Translations under genes and position numbers: made by a program
Shown: positions 45,503 through 54,439 of the stretch, piece after piece
How positions within the stretch are numbered: position 1 is the stretch's first letter
Layout: the number at the start of each line of letters is the position of its first letter
Assembly (NCBI RefSeq): GCF_003003285.1
Contig: NZ_PVTP01000007.1
Location: 124,001 to 188,000, forward strand
DNA: 64,000 nucleotides
DNA from: Yoonia maritima
GTDB taxonomy: Bacteria; Pseudomonadota; Alphaproteobacteria; Rhodobacterales; Rhodobacteraceae
Direction of reading: 5' to 3'
Notes under the pieces: generated by a model
What the model was told of the DNA's origin: nothing
Database searches by the model: none
What the model saw: only the letters and a program-made list of their open reading frames with translations

Positions 45503-46423
45503 ATGTTGATTGATATTGCTTACGTTGCCGGAGGCCTTTTGGCCTTGGTTATTTGCGGTGATGTGCTTGTGCGCGGGGCTGTAGCGGTTGCACAGCGTGC
45601 GGGGCTTTCGCCATTTGTTATCGGTTTGACGCTCGTTGGTTTCGGCACCTCTATGCCAGAGCTCATGACCAGCCTTATCGCTGCCTTCCAAGGCCTTCCC
45701 GGTATCGCGTTGGGCAATGTGGTTGGCAGCAATATCGCGAATATCCTTCTGATCTTAGGTGTCACAGCCGCGATGGGGGCTGTGCCCGGTCGCGCATTGC
45801 TTGAACGTGACGGTATGGTGATGCTGGGGGCCACTGCGCTTTGCGCGGGGCTTATTATGTTTGGGTATATTGGGCGGGCTGCGGGCCTGCTTTGTCTTGC
45901 TGCGCTTGCAGGCTATCTGATTGTCACTTTCCGCAGCAAGCGTCCCGAAGATGAAGCCGAAGAACCGGTCGAAGGTATGTCCGTCTGGGCGGGCGTTGGT
46001 GTCTTTCTGCTAGGCCTTTTGGGCGTAATGGCCGGGGCAAAGTTCCTCGTCCAAGGTGCCAGCGAAATTGCACGTGCATTTGCCGTATCAGAGGCCGTGA
46101 TTGGCCTTACGATTGTGGCCGTTGGTACATCGCTACCCGAGCTCGTGACCTCTGTGGTGGCTGCGCGTAAGGGGCAGGGCGCCATCGCGATTGGTAACAT
46201 CATTGGGTCCAACATTTTCAACGTGCTGGGTATCCTAGGGATTACCGCCGCAGTCTATCCGCTGACGGTTCCAGCCGACATGGCAGGGGTGACCTTGGCT
46301 GTATTCATCCTTGCTGCACTTGCGCCTGCCGCATTTGCACGCATTCGTGGACAGATCCCACGTTGGGCAGGGTTTTCGTTTGTTGCGGCCTATGTTGGGT
46401 ATGTCGTTGCAATTGTTGCGTGA
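45503..46423 (+). CDS. calcium/sodium antiporter family protein (YrbG-like)
   Basis: A 306-residue CaCA-superfamily exchanger with ten expected transmembrane helices arranged as two homologous halves. The alpha-repeats are visible: GFGTSMPELMTSLIAA (about 49-64) and AVGTSLPELVTSVVAA (about 210-225), each followed by a GNVVGSN or GNIIGSN motif. It exchanges Na+ (or H+/K+) for Ca2+ across the inner membrane. It stands alone between sulP and a small membrane protein gene. Assignment is firm at family level. Confidence 0.93.
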   Translation: MLIDIAYVAGGLLALVICGDVLVRGAVAVAQRAGLSPFVIGLTLVGFGTSMPELMTSLIAAFQGLPGIALGNVVGSNIANILLILGVTAAMGAVPGRALLERDGMVMLGATALCAGLIMFGYIGRAAGLLCLAALAGYLIVTFRSKRPEDEAEEPVEGMSVWAGVGVFLLGLLGVMAGAKFLVQGASEIARAFAVSEAVIGLTIVAVGTSLPELVTSVVAARKGQGAIAIGNIIGSNIFNVLGILGITAAVYPLTVPADMAGVTLAVFILAALAPAAFARIRGQIPRWAGFSFVAAYVGYVVAIVA

Positions 46424-46496
46424 ACCCGAAAACTAAGCTATCTGGTTTTTGTCACTCGCCGGGTTCACGGCGGACATTACCGAGACATAATAGACT

Positions 46497-46745
46497 ATGA
46501 CACTGATGGCATTTGCGGCTTATGAGCAGCAATTGAAATGGGTCGCATTTGTGCTGGGCGTTGCCAGCACAATTTGCGTTGTGCAGGGGTGGCAATTGGC
46601 AGCGATGCTGTTCAGCCTACCGTTTTGCTTAATCTGGATGTACTGCGCATGGCTGCGCACGGAACCGCAGTTGAAGTATATCAACATGCTGTTCACGGTG
46701 CTTTATGTTTATGGGATCGGGCGGTATTTTTGGATCGTGATTTAA
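46497..46745 (+). CDS. small hypothetical membrane protein
   Basis: An 82-residue protein with two to three hydrophobic segments (about residues 14-30, 33-51 and 60-80) containing WQLAAMLFSLPFCLIWMYCAWLR. The architecture resembles small PQ-loop-like or uncharacterised membrane proteins, but I cannot assign a family. A strong symmetrical terminator overlaps its 3-prime end, which supports it being a real transcription unit. No clear ribosome binding site is seen; ACCGAGAC is weak. No function is proposed. Confidence 0.65.
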   Translation: MTLMAFAAYEQQLKWVAFVLGVASTICVVQGWQLAAMLFSLPFCLIWMYCAWLRTEPQLKYINMLFTVLYVYGIGRYFWIVI

Positions 46746-46782
46746 AAAAAGGCGGGGCGCATATGCGCCCCGCCTTTTTTTA
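46743..46782. terminator. bidirectional terminator between small membrane protein and beta-barrel genes
   Basis: A perfect 40-base palindrome: an A run, GGCGGGGCGCAT, its complement, and a T run. It serves both convergent genes, and the first gene's stop codon lies within it. Confidence 0.93.
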
Positions 46783-46797
46783 AATTTAACTGCGTTA

Positions 46798-47727
46798 TTA
46801 TTGCAGCGGGATGGTGACCCCTGCGAAGATGGATGTCGATGATACATCGTCAAATTCATCCCCTTCTTCGAATGGATCAATAGATCCATGATCGACGAAG
46901 TTACGTGTATCAATGGCACCTGAAAGCAGCTTATAGCTGATGCCAAATTCCATTGTGGCACCATCGCCTGCCCATGCTGCATCCATCAAGACAGATGGTG
47001 TCAGTTCAAATGTGGTGACATCGATTGTGTCTGTAGCTGAAGCGGTTTGTTCGTCGTTAGGTGACCCATTGGACGTTTCGAAATCAACGATATCAGTCGT
47101 GCGATCACCGCGGTATTGTGCGACGAAACCTTCGATTTGTATGGTCATGCCATTCTGTAAAGGAACTTGATGACGCGCGCCTATTTTCAAGCCAAGCCCC
47201 GAGAACTCAGTGTCCCGAGATACAAAGTTTTCGAAACCATTGGGATAAAGATAGTCCGTTTCAAGTTGGTTTTTGATACCCAGATATGAAACCCCAGCAA
47301 GCAGTTCTGTCAGACCTGATCCAACCTCAAATCGTCCCAAAGCAGATAGGTCTGCATATGCAGTCTGGTTTTCGGTGTCTGCACGATCTTGACAATCGGG
47401 GATGAGGCCCAGGTAAGTAGTGATATAGCAAGAGTTATCCAATGGATCACCGCTATCATCTTTACCCAAGAGAACGCCAAACTGTAAGTTAAGGTCTAGT
47501 CCGATATTCTTGTAAACATTATCCATGCTGTATGTTGCAGAGCCCATCATACCTAAGCCGTAGTCGGTATTAATAGGTGTTTCTCCGTCATCATCCTCTA
47601 ACGCATATGTATATTCGTTTGCGAAACCTGATGCGATACCACCACGTAAAACCAGTTCGTCTGCACTAGCAAGTTGGGGAGCAATAGCCGCGGTTGCGAC
47701 GGCTAAATATTTAATGTTCAGTATCAT
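46798..47727 (-). CDS. predicted outer-membrane beta-barrel protein
   Basis: A 309-residue protein with a signal peptide (about 1-22, ending LASA) and a series of alternating amphipathic strands ending in ...FAGVTIPLQ, typical of outer-membrane barrels though the last residue is Gln rather than Phe. It contains acidic loops (EDDDGETP, EEGDEFDD) that could bind cations and a CYITTYLGLIPDC loop with two cysteines. I do not recognise a specific porin family. It is monocistronic and has its own terminator. Role in transport is inferred only. Confidence 0.68.
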   Translation of the reverse strand: MILNIKYLAVATAAIAPQLASADELVLRGGIASGFANEYTYALEDDDGETPINTDYGLGMMGSATYSMDNVYKNIGLDLNLQFGVLLGKDDSGDPLDNSCYITTYLGLIPDCQDRADTENQTAYADLSALGRFEVGSGLTELLAGVSYLGIKNQLETDYLYPNGFENFVSRDTEFSGLGLKIGARHQVPLQNGMTIQIEGFVAQYRGDRTTDIVDFETSNGSPNDEQTASATDTIDVTTFELTPSVLMDAAWAGDGATMEFGISYKLLSGAIDTRNFVDHGSIDPFEEGDEFDDVSSTSIFAGVTIPLQ

Positions 47728-47913
47728 ATTGTTTCCATTGATTAATTAGTTCAATGAGAGGCGAGAAACATCTGATTAGTCCTAACGTCAATAGTGGTTT
47801 GCCTCGGGGAGATGTGAAGTGAATTAATCACGCGTTTATTGTTGCATGTATGCGGCACTTTCTATTTTTGGGTGTATTTCCATAGGGTGATGTGATCTTT
47901 GATTGTTTTGAGC

Positions 47914-48516
47914 TTAACCAGGCCGTTTGAGCGTGAACGCATCGCGCACGACAGCGTAGTCCTGATAGCCCATGCGGGCGAGCATCCCGAATTTTGTCAC
48001 GTCGAATTTGCCGTCGATAAGGCAATCATCGCGTAGGTGTACGCCGATGACTTCGCCGAATACGGCGAAGTTGGCCGCACCGGGCAGTTGCACGATTTGC
48101 GTGAGCTTGCATTCCAATGTCGCGGGTGCATTCGACACGCGTGCGCAGGCGATTCCATTACATTCGGCCTTGGCAATGTCGGCAAGGGCAAATTCATCGG
48201 TGTCTTTGTCCCACGCGCCTGATGTTTGGTTCATCGCGTCCTTGGCCGCATATTCAACAATGTTCACTGCAAATACGCCGGTTTCACGGATATGTGCGAC
48301 CGAATCTTTGGTGCCGTCACGGTCAGGTTTTGTACTGGTCGACGAAAACATGACCTGAGGTGGTTCGTATGCAACCGCGTTGAAAAATGAATATGGGGCA
48401 AGATTGTCATACCCATCCGTGCCCCGCGTTGAAATCCAGCCAATTGGGCGGGGCGAAACGACGGCGTTAAACGGATTGTGCGGCAGCCCGTGCCCATTTT
48501 TTGGCTCGTAAAACAT
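47914..48516 (-). CDS. flavin reductase-like FMN-binding protein
   Basis: A 200-residue protein of the flavin reductase-like (DIM6/NTAB) split-barrel family. The N-terminal block FNAVVSPRPIGWISTRGTDGYDNLAPYSFFNAV is characteristic of the FMN-binding subset. It probably binds FMN and acts as an oxidoreductase, substrate unknown. It is divergent from a GNAT gene with 69 bases between starts. Family assignment is firm. Confidence 0.88.
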   Translation of the reverse strand: MFYEPKNGHGLPHNPFNAVVSPRPIGWISTRGTDGYDNLAPYSFFNAVAYEPPQVMFSSTSTKPDRDGTKDSVAHIRETGVFAVNIVEYAAKDAMNQTSGAWDKDTDEFALADIAKAECNGIACARVSNAPATLECKLTQIVQLPGAANFAVFGEVIGVHLRDDCLIDGKFDVTKFGMLARMGYQDYAVVRDAFTLKRPG

Positions 48517-48585
48517 CGTGTTGTCTTTTCCTTAGGTTTTCTAAGAGGTAGCTTGCCGCGACTAACTTGGCCAGATGAAAGAATA

Positions 48586-49092
48586 ATGCAGCAAGCCCCA
48601 ATGACAATGGCCGAGGAAACGGCGGGTGACTGGTGGGAAGTAGAGGCGCTGTACGACCTTTGCTTTGCACCCGGTCGGTCCGCGTTGTCGTCCTATCGTT
48701 TGCGTGATGGCGTTCCGCCGATTGCGCCCTTGTGTCTCACTGCGCGTGATGAACATGGCATCTTGGCGGGTGCTGTGCGCAATTGGCCTGTCTGTATCCA
48801 TGGGCATTTGGCCGTGTTGCTTGGTCCCATTGCCGTTCACCCGACCCGCCAAGGCGAAGGTGTTGCCGCCATGCTGATGCGGCAGTGTTTGGCCGTCGCG
48901 GCGGATCACGGATGGGACCGAGTGATGCTGGTTGGCGATGCACCCTATTATGGGCGCTTTGGTTTTGAGAAGCTGCAAGGCGTTGAAATGCCTCCGCCAA
49001 CCAACCCTGATCGTGTGTTGGGACTGGCGCTGCGTGACGGTGCTTGGGACGGCATTAGAGGGCATGTCACGCAAGCCACTGATTGCAAATAG
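48586..49092 (+). CDS. GNAT family N-acetyltransferase (YhbS-like)
   Basis: A 168-residue GNAT protein. The acetyl-CoA motif appears as LGPIAVHPTRQGEGVAAMLMRQCL (about 79-102), followed by VMLVGDAPYYGRFGFEKL, which is typical of the YhbS group. The chosen ATG has GAAAG upstream and the longer frame into the flavin reductase gene is rejected. Other near in-frame ATGs (48601, 48607) are possible. Substrate is unknown. The EcsC-family gene follows after 25 bases and may be co-transcribed. Confidence 0.85.
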   Translation: MQQAPMTMAEETAGDWWEVEALYDLCFAPGRSALSSYRLRDGVPPIAPLCLTARDEHGILAGAVRNWPVCIHGHLAVLLGPIAVHPTRQGEGVAAMLMRQCLAVAADHGWDRVMLVGDAPYYGRFGFEKLQGVEMPPPTNPDRVLGLALRDGAWDGIRGHVTQATDCK

Positions 49093-49117
49093 GTCGTCGC
49101 GCCCCCATCTTGATTGT

Positions 49118-49909
49118 ATGAGCGTAACAGATAATGACCTAAAAGCACTGAACCCAATAGATTTACCCGCCCCGCTGAGTGACGAGGCGCGCGCGCAGAT
49201 TATTGCGCTGGCCGAACGACAAAGGCGCGCACGTGGTGTGCTGATGAAGGCGATCAACTTTGTTGGTGGTCAGGTCGAAGACGGGATGAAGCTGCTGCCC
49301 AAGCCGGTACGGTCTCAGGTCGATGACATTGCCCGAAAGGCGCTGGAACACAGCTTTGAAGTTGCAGCAAAATCGCGCGACGGACTGGGTAAGAACATCG
49401 GTTCGGACCGGGTTCACAAGGCGATGGGAACAATCACAGGCGCGATTGGTGGGCTGGGTGGCTTGCCAACAGCACTGGCGGAATTGCCCGTCGCGACGAC
49501 CGTAATCTTCCGCGCGGTGCTTCATGTTGCCGAAGGTCATGGCGAAGATCCACAATCTGTTGAAACCCGTATGGAATGCCTTGCGGTGTTTGGGGCCGGT
49601 GGCCCAGGAACGGCGGATGACGGTGTTGATACGGCATTTATCGGGGCCCGTCTTGGGCTGTCAGGTGCCGCGGTGCATGGGCTTATTAGCAGGGTCGCGC
49701 CAAAGTTTGCGGCGGTAATGTCGCAAAAGCTGGCGACCCAAACCGTGCCGATATTGGGTGCCGCTGCTGGGGCAGGGACCAATTACGCGTTTGTCGATTA
49801 CTATGTGGCGCTTGCACATGTGCATTTTGGCCTACGCAAACTCGCGCGGGACCACGGGCAGGACGTCGTAACCGACGCGTTTCACAACGCCTTACTTAAT
49901 CAGACTTGA
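49118..49909 (+). CDS. EcsC family protein
   Basis: A 263-residue protein of the EcsC family, named after a Bacillus protein coded next to an ABC transporter. Features include a Gly/Ala-rich hydrophobic region (TGAIGGLGGLPTALAELPVATTVIFRAV, starting near residue 107) and a second hydrophobic stretch near 215-240 (VPILGAAAGAGTNYAFVDYY). The start is the ATG giving MSVTDNDLK. No enzymatic role is established. Its end overlaps the convergent ptsP gene by 10 bases. Confidence 0.85.
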   Translation: MSVTDNDLKALNPIDLPAPLSDEARAQIIALAERQRRARGVLMKAINFVGGQVEDGMKLLPKPVRSQVDDIARKALEHSFEVAAKSRDGLGKNIGSDRVHKAMGTITGAIGGLGGLPTALAELPVATTVIFRAVLHVAEGHGEDPQSVETRMECLAVFGAGGPGTADDGVDTAFIGARLGLSGAAVHGLISRVAPKFAAVMSQKLATQTVPILGAAAGAGTNYAFVDYYVALAHVHFGLRKLARDHGQDVVTDAFHNALLNQT

Positions 49910-52143
49910 TAAACAAGCCAATCGGCAACGGCACGGCGTACCGATTGATCGCCGCGTGCGATTGCCTCGTCCATGACGGCCTTAACTTCGCCCAGATCAA
50001 CGCGACGCAGCAGGTGCTTTACTGGTCCAACAGATGCTGGGCGCATTGACAGCGTACGCAGCCCAAGCGCGGCAAAGCACAAGGCCTCGACCGGTCGTCC
50101 GGCATCTTCGCCGCAGAACGATAGGGCGGTATTGGAAGCATTGCAGCGGTCAATCACTTGGCTGATGAAAGACAAAAAACTGACGTTGAGCGTGTCATAG
50201 CGTTTACGCACCCGTTCGTTTTCCCGATCAGCAGCAAAGAAGAACTGTTTCAGATCGTTGCCGCCTATTGAGATAAAGTCCACCTCTTCGAAGAATACAT
50301 CGGGGGCGAAACCCAAGGATGGTGTTTCCAGCATTGCGCCGACCTCTAGCGAGGATGGTAAGCTGTGGCCTAAGATTTTTTCGCGGGCGATGGCTTTGTC
50401 CATCTCGGCCTTGGCTGCGCGAAATTCTTCGAGTTGGGTAATAAACGGGAACATAACGGCCAGCGGCCCGCCATCTGCGGCGCGTAACAGGGCCTGCAAC
50501 TGCATCCGTAGCACACCGGGTTTATCTAACCCCACACGAATCGCACGCCAGCCCATGGCAGGGTTGGGTTCATCGTTGGGCTTCATGTAGGGCAGGACTT
50601 TGTCTGATCCGATATCAAGAGTGCGGAACGCAACGCGTTTGCCGTTCGCAGATTTCACAACCCGTGAATAAAGGGCCGATAATTCGGCACGACGTGGCAT
50701 CTTATTGCGCACTAAGAACTGTAGTTCGGTACGGAATAGGCCAACGCCCTCGGCACCCGAACCTTCCAACGACGGTAGGTCTGCAATCAGCCCCGCATTC
50801 ATCTGAAGCGAGATCGTCGTGCCACATTTTGTCGTCGCGGGTAGGTCACGGATTGATGCATAGCGTTCTTGGGCGCGGGTTTGCATGGCGAGCTTATCAC
50901 GGAACGCGCCATGGACCGTTTCGTCGGGCCGTAGGTGTGCGATTCCTTGGTCGCCATCAACAAGGATCGGATCGCCGTTTAGCGCTTCTCGGGTGATGCC
51001 TTTGGCGTTGATGATCAATGGGATCGCCCAAGCCCGTGCAACAATGGCTGCATGGCTACCGACGGACCCTTCTTCAAGAACGATTCCCTTTAGGGCCTTC
51101 CCGTATTCAAGCAGTTCACCGGGGCCGATATTGCGGGCCACCAGAATTGGATTTTCTGGCATATCATTGCGCGCGTCTGCACCTTGCCCGGTCAGGATGC
51201 GAAGCAGACGGTTGGATAGATCGTCTAGATCGTGCAACCGTTCGCGTAAGTATGCATCGCCGGCTTGGTTTAGGCGGGTACGCGCAAGCGATTGTTCTTT
51301 TTCGACCGACGCTTCGGCAGATAGGCCATTACTGACATCGGCTTCCATCCGGCGCATCCAGCTGCCAGAATTGGCGAACATGCGGTATGCTTCAAGAACT
51401 TCAGCTTGATCCGCATCGGCGGAACGCGCCCCGAGCAGCATATTATCGACCGATTTGCGTAGCTTTTCGACACCATCGCGCAGGCGCGCCAGTTCCACAT
51501 CAGGATCATCCGAGATCGGATTCGTGACGACCACGCGCGGTTCGTGCAGGAATACGCGGCCTTCGCTCGCACCTTCTTGGGCGACTGACCCGCGGAGCAT
51601 GACGTGTTGTTGATGGCGGGCAGATAGGGCGGCACCTTCGCCGACGAATGCACCCAATTCGGTCATCTCGGCCAGAACCATCGCTACGATTTCAAGCGCA
51701 TACACTTCGTCTGCTGAAAATTCGCGGGCAGCTTTAGATTGGACAACAAGCACACCCATGGCGTCGCCAAGGCGTTGAATCGGAACACCACAGAACGATG
51801 AATACCGTTCTTCGCCTGTTTCCGGCATGTAGCGGAAACCTTTTTCGGCGGGGGCGTCTGCTGTGTTGATTACCGTCCGACTTTTGGCTGTTCGACCAAC
51901 GAGACCTTCGCCAAGACGCATCCGGGTTTGGTGGACCGCTTCAGCTTGCAGGCCTTTGGTCGCACACAGTTCAAGCGTTTCAGAATCACGGAAGAGATAG
52001 ATCGAGCAAACCTCGGTCATCATCGATGTCGCGATAAGATCTACGACTTCGTCTAGACGGGCTTGACCTTCGTTATCGGCGGCCAACGCCTCGCGTAGGC
52101 GGCCAAGCAGCTTGCGGCTCTCGGTTTCAATCCGTTCTGGCAT
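49900..52143 (-). CDS. ptsP: phosphoenolpyruvate--protein phosphotransferase PtsP (EI-Ntr)
   Basis: A 747-residue enzyme I of the nitrogen-related phosphotransferase system. An N-terminal GAF domain (about 18-160) is followed by the PTS enzyme I N domain, the phosphohistidine domain with GSVGSHAAIVARAW, and the PEP-binding TIM barrel with FRTELQF, IGGNDLKQF and CGEDAGRP (catalytic Cys). It passes phosphate from PEP to NPr and then EIIA-Ntr in a regulatory, non-sugar cascade. lysC lies just upstream on the same strand (35 bases), as seen in many alphaproteobacteria. Assignment is firm. Confidence 0.95.
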   Translation of the reverse strand: MPERIETESRKLLGRLREALAADNEGQARLDEVVDLIATSMMTEVCSIYLFRDSETLELCATKGLQAEAVHQTRMRLGEGLVGRTAKSRTVINTADAPAEKGFRYMPETGEERYSSFCGVPIQRLGDAMGVLVVQSKAAREFSADEVYALEIVAMVLAEMTELGAFVGEGAALSARHQQHVMLRGSVAQEGASEGRVFLHEPRVVVTNPISDDPDVELARLRDGVEKLRKSVDNMLLGARSADADQAEVLEAYRMFANSGSWMRRMEADVSNGLSAEASVEKEQSLARTRLNQAGDAYLRERLHDLDDLSNRLLRILTGQGADARNDMPENPILVARNIGPGELLEYGKALKGIVLEEGSVGSHAAIVARAWAIPLIINAKGITREALNGDPILVDGDQGIAHLRPDETVHGAFRDKLAMQTRAQERYASIRDLPATTKCGTTISLQMNAGLIADLPSLEGSGAEGVGLFRTELQFLVRNKMPRRAELSALYSRVVKSANGKRVAFRTLDIGSDKVLPYMKPNDEPNPAMGWRAIRVGLDKPGVLRMQLQALLRAADGGPLAVMFPFITQLEEFRAAKAEMDKAIAREKILGHSLPSSLEVGAMLETPSLGFAPDVFFEEVDFISIGGNDLKQFFFAADRENERVRKRYDTLNVSFLSFISQVIDRCNASNTALSFCGEDAGRPVEALCFAALGLRTLSMRPASVGPVKHLLRRVDLGEVKAVMDEAIARGDQSVRRAVADWLVYQV

Positions 52144-52178
52144 TGGTCCCCCGTCGACGGCGAACCGATCGTTTGCGA

Positions 52179-53417
52179 TCAGCTAGCCTTTTCCAATTCG
52201 AATGCATCATGCAGGGCCTGAACGGCAAGTTCCATGTATTTTCGATCAATCAACACGGAAATTTTAATTTCAGAGGTTGTGATGACTTTAATGTTCACAC
52301 CTTCAGCGGATAAAACTTGGAACATTTTCGCAGCAACGCCAGTGTGGCTACGCATGCCGATGCCAACGACTGATACTTTTGCAACGCCCTCATCCGCGAC
52401 AAGATCGTGGTAATTAATGTCGCCTTTGTCTTTGGCTTCTTGCATCGCCTTTTCGGCGCGCACAACCTGATCAACCGGGCAAGAGAACGTCATGTCTGTG
52501 CGTCCCTCTTCCGAGATGTTCTGCACGATCATGTCGACGTTAACACCGGCGTCAGACAGTGGGCCAAAGATCGCGGCGGCAATGCCGGGGCGGTCAGCGA
52601 CCGAAATCAGGGTCATTTTTGCTTCGTCACGGGAATAGGCCACACCGGCCACGACGTTGGATTCCATGATTTCCTCCTCATCGCAGACGAGCGTACCTGC
52701 TTCGTCCGATGGTTCCTCAAAAGATGATAGCACGCGTAGGCGTACCTTATAGCGCATCGCCAATTCGACCGAGCGCGTTTGCAATACTTTGGCGCCAAGC
52801 GATGCCAGTTCGAGCATTTCTTCAAATGCGATCTTGTCGAGCTTGCGCGCCTTTTTGGTGATCCGTGGGTCGGTCGTATAAACGCCGTCTACGTCAGTGT
52901 AGATATCACAACGTTCCGCGCCGAAAGCGGCGGCAAATGCGACGGCTGTGGTGTCTGATCCGCCACGGCCCAATGTTGTGATGCGGCCTTCGGGGCTGAT
53001 CCCTTGGAAACCTGCAACAACTGCAACCTTCATACCTTCGCCGAACTTGGCGTTGATATTGTCGGTTGGGATTTCTTCGATCCGCGCGTTTGAATGCGCA
53101 GATGTCGTTTGTACCGGTACCTGCCAACCCTGCCAGCTACGTGCAGGAATATCCATTTCCTGCAAACGAAGCGCCATCAGGCCAGCGGTGACGTTTTCAC
53201 CCGAAGATACAATCGCATCATATTCGCGTGCGTCATAAAGCGGGGATGTTTCGTTGACCCAGCCAACCAATTCGTTGGTCTTTCCGGACATGGCCGAAAC
53301 GATGACAATGACGTCATATCCATTGGCGACCTCTACAGCGACGCGTTTCGCAGCGCGGGCGATCCGGTCAAGATTGGCAACCGATGTGCCGCCAAATTTC
53401 ATTACAAGCGTTGGCAT
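52179..53417 (-). CDS. lysC: aspartate kinase
   Basis: A 412-residue monofunctional aspartokinase that starts the lysine/threonine/methionine pathway. The N-terminal kinase motif KFGGTSV begins at Lys7, GRGGSDTTAVA is the active-site segment, and two C-terminal ACT domains (about 265-410) mediate feedback control by amino acids. The ATG giving MPTLVMKF is chosen; a longer frame to 53492 is rejected. It is followed by ptsP after 35 bases, so they may share a transcript. Assignment is firm. Confidence 0.96.
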   Translation of the reverse strand: MPTLVMKFGGTSVANLDRIARAAKRVAVEVANGYDVIVIVSAMSGKTNELVGWVNETSPLYDAREYDAIVSSGENVTAGLMALRLQEMDIPARSWQGWQVPVQTTSAHSNARIEEIPTDNINAKFGEGMKVAVVAGFQGISPEGRITTLGRGGSDTTAVAFAAAFGAERCDIYTDVDGVYTTDPRITKKARKLDKIAFEEMLELASLGAKVLQTRSVELAMRYKVRLRVLSSFEEPSDEAGTLVCDEEEIMESNVVAGVAYSRDEAKMTLISVADRPGIAAAIFGPLSDAGVNVDMIVQNISEEGRTDMTFSCPVDQVVRAEKAMQEAKDKGDINYHDLVADEGVAKVSVVGIGMRSHTGVAAKMFQVLSAEGVNIKVITTSEIKISVLIDRKYMELAVQALHDAFELEKAS

Positions 53418-53518
53418 GGTCGTGTCCCCCGGGGCGTTCCACCCCTGTAGTAATTCCGCAGGTGTCTTAAAGGCGCACGCCGCCAAGGGCAATGCGCAAC
53501 TGACACTAATACGGGGGA

Positions 53519-53923
53519 CTAGTTGGTCTTTTTACGAGGAATAAAAGGAAGCGGGAGCACTGGGATACCGTCATCGACCAGTTTCTTAGCCTCTTCCAGT
53601 TTTGCTTCGCCATAAATGGGGCGCTCTGGCTTTACGCCGTCATGCATGTCGCGTGCTTCTTTGACGAAGGAATTGCCAACGTATTCAGAAGAACTTTCGA
53701 CCTTATTGCGCAGTTCTTCGATGGGGTTTTCAGTGGCTTTGCGTGCCGCGATTCGGTTCGAGGTGCTAACCGAAGGTGCCATGATGGATTTCGTCACGGC
53801 CGTTGAACCGCATGTGTCGCAATTAATCAGCCCTGCGTTGCTTAGTTTTTCAAAAGCATCGCCGGATTGAAACCAGCTTTCAAAAGCATGGTCTTGGTCA
53901 CATTTGAGATTGAAGCGGATCAT
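53519..53923 (-). CDS. DUF1178 family protein
   Basis: A 134-residue protein of the uncharacterised DUF1178 family, common in alphaproteobacteria. Cysteines at Cys8 (LKCDQDH) and CDTCG (about 35-39) could form a small zinc site. The C-terminal EAKKLVDDGIPVLPLPF is the typical family ending. It lies between lysC and a Nudix gene on the same strand (101 and 42 bases away). Function unknown. Confidence 0.85.
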   Translation of the reverse strand: MIRFNLKCDQDHAFESWFQSGDAFEKLSNAGLINCDTCGSTAVTKSIMAPSVSTSNRIAARKATENPIEELRNKVESSSEYVGNSFVKEARDMHDGVKPERPIYGEAKLEEAKKLVDDGIPVLPLPFIPRKKTN

Positions 53924-53965
53924 GATTGTTAAATAGGCGTTTTACTGGCGCTTGCAAGCTTGCCG

Positions 53966-54439
53966 TTAGTGCAGGACCATCTGAGGTTTAAACGAAGCAA
54001 CGATACGTTTTAGCTCTGGTTCTTGCAATTTTTTCGCGGCTTTCTTGGGGCTTAGCCATTTGCGTTTGCGTTGCCCTTTTTCGGGCCAGTCGCTTAGCAC
54101 GTTGCGCACATGAACGGGGTAGACCATCACTACAATAGGTGCTGTCCCGGATTTTAGCGGCTTAACGTAGCTGTAAACACCAAGGCAGTGATCGATCGCA
54201 TCACCGGTAATACCAGCCTCTTCATAGGCCTCGGTTGCGGCGGCTTGGGCCGGTGTTTGTTTGTGCATGGGCCAGCCTTTGGGCAAAATCCAGCGGCCAG
54301 TATTGCGGGTCGTTACGATGCAGATCTCAAGGTTGTCGTTGTGCATCCGCCAACATAGGGCTGCGAATTGCGCGCGTACGTCCGTTTTTCGTCCAGCCCG
54401 AAGCTTAATAGGGAGTTGGCGGAAAGCGATTTTTGCCAT
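53966..54439 (-). CDS. Nudix hydrolase, degenerate Nudix box
   Basis: A 157-residue Nudix-fold protein resembling the diphosphoinositol-polyphosphate-phosphohydrolase type (ILPKGWP lead-in). The Nudix box spans about residues 55-77: Gly55, Glu70, Glu73, Glu74 and Gly76 are retained, but the first Glu is Gln61 and the Arg is Thr69. The metal-binding glutamates remain, so some activity is possible. Its ATG (54439-54437) overlaps the ATG of the divergent deacetylase gene within one CATG; its upstream signal GGAA is weak. Substrate unknown. Confidence 0.83.
   Translation of the reverse strand: MAKIAFRQLPIKLRAGRKTDVRAQFAALCWRMHNDNLEICIVTTRNTGRWILPKGWPMHKQTPAQAAATEAYEEAGITGDAIDHCLGVYSYVKPLKSGTAPIVVMVYPVHVRNVLSDWPEKGQRKRKWLSPKKAAKKLQEPELKRIVASFKPQMVLH

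Noticed and set aside
48932-49117. 62-residue N-terminal extension of the EcsC-family protein
   Set aside because: It would overlap most of the 3-prime half of the GNAT gene in another frame and reads as low-quality sequence; the ATG at 49118 begins a normal family protein.
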